DNA of 64,000 nucleotides from Sphingobium sp. V4 (GCF_029590555.1 NZ_CP081001.1:1488001-1552000); one strand, 5' to 3'. Positions 26,849 through 36,499 are shown, counted from the stretch's first letter. Made by a program: numbers and translations. Notes: generated by a model from the letters alone, not told the origin.

Positions 26849-28114
26849 TCAGACGGGCTTGACAAGCGTCACCTGCGCCACGTCGATCCCGCCGCCGCGA
26901 AAGCCGCCTTCGCAATAGTTCAGATAATAGCGCCATAGCGCCACGAAATGCTGGTCGAAACTCGCCGGCATCCGGCCTTCGTCGATCACCCGGTCGAAAC
27001 GAAGCCGCCAGCGTCGCAGCGTCTCCGCATAATGGAGGCCGAAGCGGCGCTCGTCCCGCCATTCCAGTCCCTGTTCTTCGGCCAGTGCGCGAAAACGGCT
27101 CTCGGAGATCAGCATCCCACCGGGGAAAATGTAGGTCTGGATGAAATCGGCGCCACGCGCATAGCCGTCGAAAATGGCGTCATCGATCAGGATATATTGG
27201 ATCGCCGCCCTGCCGCCGGGCCTGAGTAGCCGGTGGATCGCGGCGAGATAGTCGGGCCAATAGCGCTGGCCGACGGCTTCCACCATCTCGACACTGGCGA
27301 GCCCATCATATTGCCCCTCCGCGTCGCGATAGTCGGTCAGCAATATCTGGGCGCCCGATCCCAGTCGGTCGCGGGCATAGTCGGCCTGCTCGGTGGACAG
27401 GGTGAGACCAGTATAGTGAACGGCCTGCCGCTCCATCGCCTGCTCAGCGAGGCCGCCCCAGCCGCAGCCGATCTCCAGCAGGGCATCGCCATCCTTCAGG
27501 TCCAGCCGGTCGAGGATGGCATCGACCTTGCGGTGCTGCGCCCGCTCCAGACTTTCGATAGGGCTATCCGGATCGAGAAACAAGGCACTGGAATAATGCA
27601 TGTTCTCGTCCAGCCAGAGGCGGTAGAAGTCGTTTCCGAGATCATAGTGATAGGCGATGTTGTAGCGCGATCCGCTGCGGCTGTTGCGCCGCGTCCAGTG
27701 CGCCAGACGGCCGATCCAACGTGCCGGTCCGCGGGCGCGAGCGACCTGCCCCAGCGCGACCGCATTGCGCATGAACAGCGCGAACAGCGGCACCGGATCG
27801 GGGCTTGACCACTCCCCCGCCGCCCAGGCGCGATACCATCCGGCCGACCCACCGCTGGCGAGGCGGACGAGCGCGCGCCAGTGGTGAATTTCGACGATGC
27901 AGGACGGTCCTTCGGCGCGGCCACCCAGCAACCGGCGTGTGCCGTCGGGCAGGCCCGCCTCAAGCGCGCCCTGCTCGAGACCTTGGTCGATCCGGTCGAG
28001 AAGCCGATGAAATATCGGCGCCAGCCATCGTGCTATTCGACCGGACGCACCGCTGCGGGGCGGATGCCGAACAGACAGGGCGCGCCGGCCGCGGCGAGGA
28101 TCTATGGCGTTCAT
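26849..28114 (-). CDS. cfa: Cyclopropane-fatty-acyl-phospholipid synthase
   Basis: A 421-residue SAM-dependent enzyme that adds a methylene across double bonds of membrane phospholipid acyl chains. Visible motifs are YHYDLGNDFYRLWLDENMHY (substrate pocket), the SAM motif LLEIGCGWGGLAEQ, and FIQTYIFPGGML near the C-terminus. It is somewhat longer than the E. coli enzyme. The ATG at 28114 is preferred to a TTG at 28150. It follows the photolyase gene by 36 bases on the same strand, so they probably share a transcript; pairing of Cfa-like and photolyase genes is frequent in proteobacteria. Confidence 0.92.
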   Translation of the reverse strand: MNAIDPRRGRRALSVRHPPRSGASGRIARWLAPIFHRLLDRIDQGLEQGALEAGLPDGTRRLLGGRAEGPSCIVEIHHWRALVRLASGGSAGWYRAWAAGEWSSPDPVPLFALFMRNAVALGQVARARGPARWIGRLAHWTRRNSRSGSRYNIAYHYDLGNDFYRLWLDENMHYSSALFLDPDSPIESLERAQHRKVDAILDRLDLKDGDALLEIGCGWGGLAEQAMERQAVHYTGLTLSTEQADYARDRLGSGAQILLTDYRDAEGQYDGLASVEMVEAVGQRYWPDYLAAIHRLLRPGGRAAIQYILIDDAIFDGYARGADFIQTYIFPGGMLISESRFRALAEEQGLEWRDERRFGLHYAETLRRWRLRFDRVIDEGRMPASFDQHFVALWRYYLNYCEGGFRGGGIDVAQVTLVKPV

Positions 28115-28150
28115 GTCGCCGATCCTGCCGCAAGGTGAACGCCGCCGCAA

Positions 28151-29527
28151 TCACCCCTTCATGCGTCGATAGGCGTCAAGCGCGCGCTCCCTTCCCTCCC
28201 GATGCCCGATCATCTTGGCGGGATAGGCCGGCGGACGCGCACCGTGTGCATCGGGATCATGGATGACCGCATCGGGGAGGTGGGCCAGTTCGGATACCCA
28301 TCGCCGGATATAGTTGGCCGCATCGAACTTTTCCGACTGGCTGAGCGGCGCCATGATCCGGGTGAACAGGTTGGCATCGACACCGCTGCCTGCCACCCAC
28401 TGCCAGTTGACACTGTTGTTGGCATAATCGGCGTCGACCAGCGTATCCCAGAACCAGCGTGCGCCGTGCCGCCAATCGATCAACAGGTGCTTGATGAGGA
28501 AGCTGGCGGCGATCATGCGAACGCGATTATGCATCCAGCCCGTCGCCCAGAGCTGCCGCATTCCCGCATCGACGATAGGATAGCCGGTCTGCCCTTTCTG
28601 CCAGGCGACGAGATCGGCGTGCGCTTCGGGAAGGCCCCGCCAAGGCAACCGGTCGAAATCGTCGCGGGCATTTTGCGATCCATAGGCGGGGAAGCCGCAA
28701 ATCTGGACATGGGCATAATCGCGCCAGATCAGTTCCTTGAGGAAGATTGTGGCATCATGACCTGAAGATGCAACGCGGTGCCAGACATAGGCGGGTGACA
28801 CCTCGCCGAAATGAAGATGGGGCGACAGGCGCGATGTTCCCTCGACAGCGGGAAGATTGCGTGCGTTGGGATAGTCGCGCACCTCTTCAAGAAAATCCGC
28901 GACATTCCTGCGCGCGCCCTCCTCTCCGGGGGTCCAGTCCGTGGCAAAACCCGCCGACCAGTCCGGCCTGGTCGGAAGCAGCCCCCACCCATCAAGCGAA
29001 TCGCTGGCGGGCCAACGGGCCGGGGCTTGTATGCGGTGCGGCGCGGGCGACGGTGCGGCCGGCGGCATATGGTTCATTACCGCGCGGGCGAAAGGCGTGT
29101 AGATGCGATAGAGGCCGCCGCCGCCCGTCCTGACCGCGCCGGGCGGCAACAGCAGCCCACCGTCATGCAGGCATAGATCGAGCCTTTTCGCGACCGCTTT
29201 CTCGGCGTTCCGCCACCAGGGTTCATGATGACGCAGCGCGTGAACACGCGACGCGCCGACCTCCCGCGCCAACTCTTCCAGTGTTTCCGCGCTTCCGCCC
29301 CGACGCAGGAGGAGCCGCGATCCCCTGGCGCGGAGGCTTTCATCGAGCCGGGCGAGGCTGTGATGCAGCCACCAGCGCGATGCGCCGCCTATCGCCCATT
29401 GGCGGGGAGCTTCGTCATCGAGGATATAGACCGGAAGGACGGCGCCTTCCGACGCTGCGGCGATCAGTGCGGCTTGGTCGGAGAGACGGAGATCCTGGCG
29501 AAACCAGAGCAGAACGACTTGGGTCAT
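28151..29527 (-). CDS. phr: Deoxyribodipyrimidine photolyase
   Basis: A 458-residue light-driven DNA repair enzyme of the class I CPD photolyase/cryptochrome family. The N-terminal alpha/beta antenna domain begins VVLLWFRQDLRLSDQAAL. The FAD domain contains the conserved blocks WRDYAHVQICGFP, YPIVDAGMRQLWATGWMHNR and NWQWVAGSGVDANLF followed by RIMAPLSQSEKFD. The ATG at 29527 fits the family start. It is divergent from rppH. No LexA-type repeat is seen in its upstream region. Confidence 0.95.
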   Translation of the reverse strand: MTQVVLLWFRQDLRLSDQAALIAAASEGAVLPVYILDDEAPRQWAIGGASRWWLHHSLARLDESLRARGSRLLLRRGGSAETLEELAREVGASRVHALRHHEPWWRNAEKAVAKRLDLCLHDGGLLLPPGAVRTGGGGLYRIYTPFARAVMNHMPPAAPSPAPHRIQAPARWPASDSLDGWGLLPTRPDWSAGFATDWTPGEEGARRNVADFLEEVRDYPNARNLPAVEGTSRLSPHLHFGEVSPAYVWHRVASSGHDATIFLKELIWRDYAHVQICGFPAYGSQNARDDFDRLPWRGLPEAHADLVAWQKGQTGYPIVDAGMRQLWATGWMHNRVRMIAASFLIKHLLIDWRHGARWFWDTLVDADYANNSVNWQWVAGSGVDANLFTRIMAPLSQSEKFDAANYIRRWVSELAHLPDAVIHDPDAHGARPPAYPAKMIGHREGRERALDAYRRMKG

Positions 29528-29731
29528 GCGTCCGCAATGCGCGCTCGTGCGGCAAGTTCCAGCCGACCAATGGGGCATATCTGCGACGAGACCCGCCGCA
29601 AATCGCACGAATCGCGATTCGATCATGGACGTGACGCAGAGCGCCGCTTATCGTGTCACGGTCATTATGCGTCGGCGCTTTCCAGGGGTGGGACCGCGCC
29701 GGCAGCCAGAATCAGGGGACGAATGGCTTCG

Positions 29732-30208
29732 ATGCCGAATGATCAGGAACTGGGATACCGACCATGTGTCGGGATCATGCTCGTCAACATGGATGGCAAG
29801 ATTTTCGTTGGCCAGCGGCTCGATAACGCGGTCGAAGCCTGGCAGATGCCGCAGGGCGGCATTGATGAGGGCGAGGATGTCCGCGCCGCCGCCTTTCGGG
29901 AATTGCATGAAGAAACGGGCATCATCCGCGATCATGTGGAAATCATCGCCGCGACGCGCGAGGAGCATTTCTACGACCTGCCGCCGGAACTGATCGGGAA
30001 GCTGTGGGGCGGCAAATATCGCGGCCAGCGGCAACATTGGTTTCTGGCCCGCTTTCTGGGCAAGGACAGCGATATCGACATCCAGACCAAGCATCCGGAA
30101 TTCCGGGACTGGAAATGGGCCGCGCCCGAAACGCTGCCGGAATTGATCGTGTCCTTCAAGCGCAAGCTGTATCGGGATATTTTGCAGGAGTTCAGGGCGC
30201 TTATCTGA
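29732..30208 (+). CDS. rppH: RNA pyrophosphohydrolase (Nudix)
   Basis: A 158-residue Nudix hydrolase that removes pyrophosphate from the 5' end of mRNAs and so triggers decay. The start GYRPCVGIMLVN and the Nudix box GGIDEGEDVRAAAFRELHEE are those of RppH/IalA; the later motif QRHWFLARFLG also fits. Two starts are possible, ATG at 29723 and at 29732, with a Shine-Dalgarno at about 29714-29719; the second is given because it matches family length. It is divergent from the photolyase gene. Confidence 0.93.
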   Translation: MPNDQELGYRPCVGIMLVNMDGKIFVGQRLDNAVEAWQMPQGGIDEGEDVRAAAFRELHEETGIIRDHVEIIAATREEHFYDLPPELIGKLWGGKYRGQRQHWFLARFLGKDSDIDIQTKHPEFRDWKWAAPETLPELIVSFKRKLYRDILQEFRALI

Positions 30209-30263
30209 AGCGGTTGACGCAAAAGGGGCTTAAATTCCGCTGTCGGGCGGCTAAGAAAGGGCC

Positions 30264-31172
30264 ATGCGCGCACCCCTGATCCTGCTGTCTTTCGCCTGCT
30301 TCCCCTTCTCGACCGCCGCGGTCGCGGCCGATACTGCTTTGCTGCCGCCGGCCGTGCGGGAGATGCTGGAGGCCGCCATCGCCAACGGCAACGAGACGGA
30401 AATCGTGACCGTCGCAAAGATCGCCCGTCAGACCAATCCCGAATCGGCCAACGCGATCCAGCAAATGGTCGCGAGTTGGAAGGAACGGACCAAGGCGACA
30501 CACGACACGCTGATACGCGAAGCCAGCTTCACCGACCTTTGGACCGGTCGGGTCGCGGCGGGCGGCTTCCGGTCCACCGGGTCGACGAGCGAGTTCGGCA
30601 TCAGCGTCAATGCGACGGTGTCCCGCACCGGGCTGCAATGGAGCCACAAGCTGACAGCCACCACGGACTATCGTCGCGCCAATGGCGTGACATCGCGCGA
30701 ACGTTACCTCGGAAGCTATGAGCCGCGCTACGAGTTCGATCCGCGCGGCTTCGCCTATGGCCTGGTACAGTTCGAGCGGGATACGTCGATCGGCTATGAT
30801 GAACGCTACACGGGGTCGGTCGGCGTCGGATACAAGCTGGTCATGAGCAAGCCGCTCGATCTGTCGGTCGATATCGGTCCGTCAGTCCGTCATGCCAATT
30901 ATCTGACTGGCGAGCGCGAGACCAAGATGGGCGCGCGCGGTTCGATGGCCATGGCTTGGCGCGCCTCCCCCACTTTGACCTTCAAGCAGACGGCATCGGG
31001 CTATGCGGAGAGTGATGTCTACACGCTCAATTCGCTGACTTCGCTGGAAACCAAGGTCGCCACACGCTGGTCGGCGGCGTTGTCCTACAATATCCAGTAT
31101 GAATCGGAGACGATGCTGTCGGCGCGGGATTTCGACACACTCAGTCGCCTGACCCTGACATATGATTTCTGA
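30264..31172 (+). CDS. DUF481 family outer-membrane protein
   Basis: A 302-residue exported protein with signal peptide MRAPLILLSFACFPFSTAAV cut near AVA-AD. After a helical N-terminal part (about 25-85) come repeated amphipathic beta strands alternating with tight turns (WTGRVAAGGFRSTGSTSEFG onward), ending in the aromatic TLTYDF typical of outer-membrane beta-barrels. It matches the DUF481/YdiY type, sometimes called salt-induced outer-membrane proteins; the real function is unknown. It follows rppH by 55 bases. Confidence 0.85.
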   Translation: MRAPLILLSFACFPFSTAAVAADTALLPPAVREMLEAAIANGNETEIVTVAKIARQTNPESANAIQQMVASWKERTKATHDTLIREASFTDLWTGRVAAGGFRSTGSTSEFGISVNATVSRTGLQWSHKLTATTDYRRANGVTSRERYLGSYEPRYEFDPRGFAYGLVQFERDTSIGYDERYTGSVGVGYKLVMSKPLDLSVDIGPSVRHANYLTGERETKMGARGSMAMAWRASPTLTFKQTASGYAESDVYTLNSLTSLETKVATRWSAALSYNIQYESETMLSARDFDTLSRLTLTYDF

Positions 31173-31230
31173 TCCACGCAATTTTCGTGCGGGGGTGGAG
31201 GCACGGGTCGGGCTCTGATAGACCCTTGCC

Positions 31231-32472
31231 ATGACCCTCCTGACTCCAGCGGAATTGAGGATTCTGGACCATGCCGCGGCTGCACCCATGCTGGCGCAGG
31301 TGCAGGATTGGGCTGCGGTCAACAGCGGATCGCGCAATCTGGATGGCCTGGCGCGCATGGCGGCGATGCTGGCTGATGCCTTCGCCCGGCTACCCGGCAC
31401 CGTTCGGCTGGTCGAGCCGACGCCGGTCGATAATGTGGCGCCGGACGGGCGGGTGGAGACGATCCCCCATGGCCGTCACCTGCATGTGGCGGTGCGCGCC
31501 GATGCGCCGATACGATTGTTGCTGACGGGCCATATGGACACGGTCTTTCCCGTCGATCATGCCTTTCAGCAGCAACGCTGGCTGGAGCCGGGCATCCTGA
31601 ATGGTCCGGGCGTTGCCGACATGAAGGGCGGCATTGCCGTGATGCTGGCTGCGCTGATGGCGATCGAAACGTCGGATGCGGTGTCGAGGCTGGGCTATGA
31701 CATCGTTATCAACAGCGACGAGGAAGTGGGCAGCCCCTCCTCCGCCGCGCTTCTGCGCGAGGTCGCGCGAGGAAAAGTCGCGGCCTTGACCTACGAGCCG
31801 GCGCTCCCCGACGGCACGCTGGCCGGCGCGCGGGCCGGCAGCGGCAATTTCTCGATCATCGTCACCGGGCGCAGCGCCCATGCCGGGCGCAACCCGGATG
31901 AAGGCCGCAACGCGCTGCTGGCGGCGGCGGACCTCGCCTTGCGGCTCAAGGCCGGCAGCGGCGCTGGATTTTCCTGCAACCCTGCGAAGATCGACGGTGG
32001 CGGGCCGAACAATGTCGTGCCCGACCATGCCGTTCTGCGCGTCAATTTCCGTCCCAGTACGCCGGAGGACGAGATCGCTGCACGGACGCTGATCGATACC
32101 ATGATGACGGCGATCGCGCACGAACATGACGTCAGCCTGCACCTGCATGGCGGCTTTGGCCGTCCGCCCAAGCCGATGGACGGGAAGGCCGAGCGGTTGT
32201 TCGGCCTTGTCCGGCAATGCGGCGCGGACCTGGGCCTTGCCATTGGCTGGCGCGATACCGGCGGCGTATGCGACGGCAACAATATCGCTGCCTGCGGCGT
32301 GCCGGTGGTGGATACGATGGGTGTGCGCGGCGGCAGCATCCATAGCGAGGCCGAATATCTGCTGACCGACAGCCTGGTCGAGCGCGCGCAATTGTCGGCG
32401 TTGACGCTGTGGCGGATCGCGCAGGGAGGATTCCAACCGGGACAAGATATGAAAGAGGGGATGACCGCTTGA
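31231..32472 (+). CDS. M20-family metallohydrolase coupled to astA-astB
   Basis: A 413-residue hydrolase of the M20/CPG2 (glutamate carboxypeptidase, acetylornithine deacetylase) family. Metal ligands and catalytic residues are visible in TGHMDTVF (His and general-acid Asp), GPGVADMKGG (bridging Asp), and NSDEEVGS (general-base Glu and Glu ligand), with the dimerisation-domain His in GRSAHAGRNP. No signal peptide, so cytosolic. Its stop overlaps the start of astA (TTGA). The arginine succinyltransferase pathway ends with succinylglutamate hydrolysis, normally by AstE, an unrelated M14-like enzyme. M20 enzymes of this branch cleave N-acyl-glutamates, so it may replace AstE. This is an inference from context. 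Confidence 0.85.
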   Translation: MTLLTPAELRILDHAAAAPMLAQVQDWAAVNSGSRNLDGLARMAAMLADAFARLPGTVRLVEPTPVDNVAPDGRVETIPHGRHLHVAVRADAPIRLLLTGHMDTVFPVDHAFQQQRWLEPGILNGPGVADMKGGIAVMLAALMAIETSDAVSRLGYDIVINSDEEVGSPSSAALLREVARGKVAALTYEPALPDGTLAGARAGSGNFSIIVTGRSAHAGRNPDEGRNALLAAADLALRLKAGSGAGFSCNPAKIDGGGPNNVVPDHAVLRVNFRPSTPEDEIAARTLIDTMMTAIAHEHDVSLHLHGGFGRPPKPMDGKAERLFGLVRQCGADLGLAIGWRDTGGVCDGNNIAACGVPVVDTMGVRGGSIHSEAEYLLTDSLVERAQLSALTLWRIAQGGFQPGQDMKEGMTA

Positions 32473-33488
32473 GCTTCATCATGCGCATCGCGCGCGCGGA
32501 CGATCTGCAGACGCTCTATGAAATGGCGAAACTTACCGGAGGCGGCTTCACCAACCTGCCGCCCGACCGCAAGGCGCTGGCCGCCAAGCTGGAACGCACC
32601 GAAAAGGCGCTGGCGCGGGCGAATGAGGGCATAGAGGACGAACTGATCGTCATGGTGCTGGAGAATGTGGAGACCGGCCAGGTGCGCGGAACCTGCCAGA
32701 TTTTCTCCACCGTGGGGCAAAGCTGGCCCTTCTATTCCTATCGCCTGGGCGTGCTGACCCAGCATAGCCGCGAACTGGGCCGCACGTTCCGCGCGCAGAT
32801 GCTCTCGCTGACCACCGACCTGGAAGGTTCGGTCGAGGTCGGCGGCCTCTTCCTACACCCGCGCGAACGGGCCGAGGGGCTGGGCCTGTTGCTCGCGCGC
32901 AGCCGCTATCTCTACATCCGCAATCACCGGGCGCGCTTTGGCGACAGGATCATCGCGGAACTGCGGGGCGTCATCGACGAAGCGGGCGGATCGCCCTTCT
33001 GGGACGGGCTTGCCGGTCGCTTCTTCGGCATGAGCTTTCAGGAGGCGGACGAGTTCAACGCCGTCAATGGCAACCAGTTCATCGCCGACCTGATGCCCAA
33101 GACGCCGATCTATACCGCGATGCTGACCGACAGCGCCCGCGCGGTCATCGGCCTGCCCCATCCCAATGGCCGCGCGGCGATGCGGATGCTGGAAACCGAA
33201 GGATTCGATAATGCCGGTTATGTCGACATTTTCGACGGCGGCCCGACCATGGTGGGACAGATAGACCAGTTGAAGACGATCGCGGCCGCGCGCGATGTCA
33301 CCCTGTCCACCACGCATGAGAAGGGCGGCGACAAGATGCTGATCGCCACCGGGCGGCTGGCCGATTATCGTTGCACCTGGGGTTTCGTGCAGGAAGGCGC
33401 GGACGGCGCGGTGTCGCTGGACGCGGCCAGCGCCGTCCGGCTTGGGCTGGATATTGGCGAGACTTTCACCATGGCGGGACGGGCATGA
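32469..33488 (+). CDS. astA: Arginine N-succinyltransferase
   Basis: A 339-residue enzyme that succinylates arginine with succinyl-CoA, the first step of the ammonia-producing AST pathway. The sequence MAKLTGGGFTNLPPDRKAL, the segment VGGLFLHPRERAEGLGLLLA and the C-terminal half match AstA throughout. The start is a TTG at 32469 that overlaps the upstream TGA (TTGA) and has GAGGGG 8 bases before it; the first ATG at 32481 lacks a ribosome site and would remove residues aligned with other AstA proteins. The stop overlaps the astB ATG (ATGA). Confidence 0.95.
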   Translation: MSFIMRIARADDLQTLYEMAKLTGGGFTNLPPDRKALAAKLERTEKALARANEGIEDELIVMVLENVETGQVRGTCQIFSTVGQSWPFYSYRLGVLTQHSRELGRTFRAQMLSLTTDLEGSVEVGGLFLHPRERAEGLGLLLARSRYLYIRNHRARFGDRIIAELRGVIDEAGGSPFWDGLAGRFFGMSFQEADEFNAVNGNQFIADLMPKTPIYTAMLTDSARAVIGLPHPNGRAAMRMLETEGFDNAGYVDIFDGGPTMVGQIDQLKTIAAARDVTLSTTHEKGGDKMLIATGRLADYRCTWGFVQEGADGAVSLDAASAVRLGLDIGETFTMAGRA

Positions 33489-34744
33489 GCGTTACCGAGA
33501 TCAATTTCGACGGGCTGATCGGACCAAGCCACAACTATGCGGGGCTGAGCCTGGGAAACCTCGCCTCCGCGCGCAACGCCGGGCAGGTCTCGCAGCCAAG
33601 GGCAGCCGCGCTCCAGGGTATCGAGAAGATGCGCGGCAACATCCGGCTTGGGCTGAAGCAGGGCATCTTCCTGCCGCAATGGCGTCCTGACGGCGCCTGG
33701 CTTGCGCGGCTGGGAACCGATGTGGGGGACGCGGAGCCCCATATCCGGGCGGCGGCCATGTCGGCCTCCTCCATGTGGGCCGCCAATGCAGCGACCGTGT
33801 CGCCCGCCGCCGACGCCGCCGACGGGCGGACGCACCTGACCGTCGCAAACCTGGTGACGATGCCGCATCGCAGCCATGAATGGCCCCAGACGCTGGCGCA
33901 GTTGCGCGTCGCCTTTTCCGATGCGCGGGCCTTCGTCGTGCACGACCCGGTACCGCCCCCCTTTGGCGACGAGGGCGCCGCCAATCATATGCGGCTGACC
34001 GAGCGGCACGACCTGCCCGGCGTCGAGATATTCGTCTACGGCCAGTCGGGCGGCCCCTTCCCCGCGCGGCAGCATGTCGAGGCGAGTCGGGCAGTCGCGC
34101 GACTCCATGGGCTTGCGCCGGCACGCGCATTGTTCGTGCAGCAATCGGAAGAAGCGATCGCGGCCGGCGCCTTCCACAATGACGTGGTCGCCGTGGCCAA
34201 TGAGCGGGTGCTGTTTACCCATGAACTCGCCTTTGCCGACAAGGCGCTGTTCCATGCACGCTTGCGAGAGGCTCTGCCCTGTGTCGAGATCGTGGAAGTG
34301 CCGGCGAGCGCCGTCAGCCTGGCCGACGCGATCAAAAGCTATCTGTTCAATGCACAATTGGTGACGTTGCCCGACGGGGCCATGGCCCTGATCCTGCCGA
34401 CCGAGGCGCAGGAGACGCCGGCCGTCTGGTCCTGGCTGCAACAGATGGTGGCCGGGAACGGCCCGATCCGGCGTCTGGTCCCGGTCGATGTGCGCCAGTC
34501 CATGGCCAATGGCGGCGGCCCCGCCTGCCTGCGCCTGCGAGTCGTCGCCGACCCCGCCAATATCGACCCCCGCTTCCTGGTCGATGAGGCCAAGCTGGAC
34601 GATATTGCGGGTATAGTGTCCGATTATTGGCCAGAATCGATCGCACCCGACGATTTGGGCGATACTCGGCTGATTGCGCGGATCGAGCAATCATGGTTAG
34701 CCCTTGTTGACCATTTGCAGCTTTCAGGCGACCTGGCCCCCTGA
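33485..34744 (+). CDS. astB: N-succinylarginine dihydrolase
   Basis: A 419-residue cytosolic enzyme converting N2-succinylarginine to succinylornithine, CO2 and two ammonia. The family start INFDGLIGPSHNYAGLSLGN is conserved, as are NDVVAVANERVLF and the C-terminal catalytic Cys region MANGGGPACLRLRV. It is slightly shorter than the E. coli protein (447). Translation is coupled to astA by ATGA. The next pathway genes astC and astD are not in the window. Confidence 0.96.
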   Translation: MSVTEINFDGLIGPSHNYAGLSLGNLASARNAGQVSQPRAAALQGIEKMRGNIRLGLKQGIFLPQWRPDGAWLARLGTDVGDAEPHIRAAAMSASSMWAANAATVSPAADAADGRTHLTVANLVTMPHRSHEWPQTLAQLRVAFSDARAFVVHDPVPPPFGDEGAANHMRLTERHDLPGVEIFVYGQSGGPFPARQHVEASRAVARLHGLAPARALFVQQSEEAIAAGAFHNDVVAVANERVLFTHELAFADKALFHARLREALPCVEIVEVPASAVSLADAIKSYLFNAQLVTLPDGAMALILPTEAQETPAVWSWLQQMVAGNGPIRRLVPVDVRQSMANGGGPACLRLRVVADPANIDPRFLVDEAKLDDIAGIVSDYWPESIAPDDLGDTRLIARIEQSWLALVDHLQLSGDLAP

Positions 34745-34775
34745 CCGCGAGGGGCCGGCGCCGGGTGGGACGACC

Positions 34776-34991
34776 ATGGAACGGATCAAGGGCCTCTTCA
34801 TCATCAAGACCAAGTTCGAAGCGTTCCTGGTCATCTATGCCCTGGCGCTGGGCGCCGCCGAACGCGGGGTCGCCTATATGCAGCAATATCCGGGCACCGG
34901 CGGCCAGTTGCTGGCGCTTGCCTGTTCGGGCGCCGTATTCATGGCGGGCGGCATGATCATCGACGCACTGGAATATCGACGCGGCATCTGA
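34776..34991 (+). CDS. Small conserved membrane protein of unknown function
   Basis: A 71-residue protein with two predicted helices (AFLVIYALALGAAERGVAYM and LLALACSGAVFMAGGMIIDAL) separated by a short Gly-rich turn, with positive charges at the N-terminus (MERIKGLFIIKTKFE). The start at 34776 is chosen because the frame upstream overlaps astB and is not membrane-like. It follows astB by 31 bases and could be its last co-transcribed gene. No function is known to me. Confidence 0.65.
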   Translation: MERIKGLFIIKTKFEAFLVIYALALGAAERGVAYMQQYPGTGGQLLALACSGAVFMAGGMIIDALEYRRGI

Positions 34992-35044
34992 TCGGTATCG
35001 TCGACGCGCTTGCCCTGCCCGCCCGCTGACGGCAGGAGGGGGCC

Positions 35045-36493
35045 ATGGGCGCTATCATGTTGCAGGGAACAGGGTCGGACGTGGGCAAGTCGGTGCTGGT
35101 CGCCGGGCTGTGCCGGGCGCTGGTGCGGCGGGGCTATCGGGTCCGCCCGTTCAAGCCGCAGAACATGTCCAACAATGCCGCCGTGACGAGCGACGGGGGC
35201 GAGATCGGCCGGGCCCAGGCGTTGCAGGCCATGGCTTGCGGCGTAGCGCCGCACACGGACATGAACCCGGTGCTGCTGAAACCGCAGGCCGACCGGACGT
35301 CGCAGCTGATTGTCCATGGACAGGTGCGCGGCGCGTTGGGTTCCGGCAATTTCCGAGCGGCGCGGGGGCAATTGCTGGCCGCGGTGCTGGAAAGCTATGG
35401 CCGGATGAAGGCGCAATGCGACATCGTCGTCGTCGAGGGTGCTGGCTCGCCCGCCGAGATCAACCTGCGCGCGGGCGACATCGCCAATATGGGCTTCGCC
35501 CGCGCCGCCAATGTCCCGGTCGTGCTGGTGGGTGACATCGATCGGGGTGGCGTGATCGCGGCGGTGGTCGGAACGCGGACGGTGATCGACCCGGAGGACG
35601 CCGCGATGATCCGAGGCTTCCTGATCAACAAGTTTCGCGGTGATCCCGCCCTTTTCGAGGATGGTTACGCCCAGATCGAGTCGCTGTCGGGGTGGCGCGG
35701 CATGGGCGTGGTGCCGTGGCTGGACGCTGTCTCGCGGCTGCCGAGCGAGGATGCGGTGGTGCTGGAGCAGCGGAGCTTTTCGAGCGAGGCGCCGCTGGTA
35801 GTCGCCTGCCCGGTGCTGCCGCGCATTTCCAATTTCGATGATCTCGATCCGCTCAAGCTGGAACCGGCAGTCGACCTACGCATGATCGGACCCGGCCAGC
35901 CGATCCCGGCGGAGGCGGCGCTGGTGATCCTGCCCGGTTCCAAGGCGACGATCGCCGACATGAGGGCGCTGGTGAAACAGGGTTGGGACATCGACATTCG
36001 GGCGCATCATCGGCGTGGCGGTGCCGTGCTTGGCATTTGCGGCGGCTATCAGATGCTGGGCCGGTCGATCGGCGATCCCGAGGGGCTGGAAGGGCCGCCC
36101 GGCTCCGTCGCCGGACTGGGCCTGCTCGACGTGCAGACGGTGCTGAGCGGAACCAAGACATTGAAGGCAGTGCAAGGGCGGGCGCTGGGGGCCGATTTCA
36201 GCGGCTATGAGATGCATATGGGGCGGACGGGCGGGCCCGACTGCGCGCAGCCCTTTGCGCTGCTCGACGGGCGGCCGGACGGCGTCCTCAGCCGCGACGG
36301 GCGGGTGATGGGCAGCTATGTTCATGGGCTGTTGGCCAGCACCGACCTGCGCGATGCGCTGCTCCAGCGTGTGGGCGGGCGATCGGCGGGCGCGGATCAT
36401 GACCGATCGGTCGAAGATGCGCTGGATGACATCGCGGTGCGGCTTGAGACCCATGCCGACATCGACGCGATGGTTGCGCTGGCGACGGGCTGA
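35045..36493 (+). CDS. cobQ: Cobyric acid synthase
   Basis: A 482-residue ATP-dependent amidase that amidates four carboxylates of adenosylcobyrinic acid diamide in cobalamin synthesis. The N-terminal P-loop-like domain starts MLQGTGSDVGKSVLVAGLCR; the C-terminal class I glutaminase domain has the nucleophile Cys in LGICGGYQMLG and a late His in GSYVHGLL. Gln-binding and length agree with CobQ/CbiP. No other cobalamin genes lie nearby, and the short upstream region (53 bases) holds no cobalamin riboswitch. AGGAGGG upstream serves as ribosome site. A terminator for the opposite-strand tRNA operon lies just past its stop. Confidence 0.95.
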   Translation: MGAIMLQGTGSDVGKSVLVAGLCRALVRRGYRVRPFKPQNMSNNAAVTSDGGEIGRAQALQAMACGVAPHTDMNPVLLKPQADRTSQLIVHGQVRGALGSGNFRAARGQLLAAVLESYGRMKAQCDIVVVEGAGSPAEINLRAGDIANMGFARAANVPVVLVGDIDRGGVIAAVVGTRTVIDPEDAAMIRGFLINKFRGDPALFEDGYAQIESLSGWRGMGVVPWLDAVSRLPSEDAVVLEQRSFSSEAPLVVACPVLPRISNFDDLDPLKLEPAVDLRMIGPGQPIPAEAALVILPGSKATIADMRALVKQGWDIDIRAHHRRGGAVLGICGGYQMLGRSIGDPEGLEGPPGSVAGLGLLDVQTVLSGTKTLKAVQGRALGADFSGYEMHMGRTGGPDCAQPFALLDGRPDGVLSRDGRVMGSYVHGLLASTDLRDALLQRVGGRSAGADHDRSVEDALDDIAVRLETHADIDAMVALATG

Positions 36494-36499
36494 GGGCAA

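Noticed and set aside
29528..29722. LexA-type site in front of the photolyase gene
   Set aside because: A single GTTC occurs, without a partner at the required 7-base distance on either strand.
34992..35044. Cobalamin riboswitch before cobQ
   Set aside because: The gap is only 53 bases, too short, and no B12-box-like GCC-A-CTG core with supporting stems is seen.
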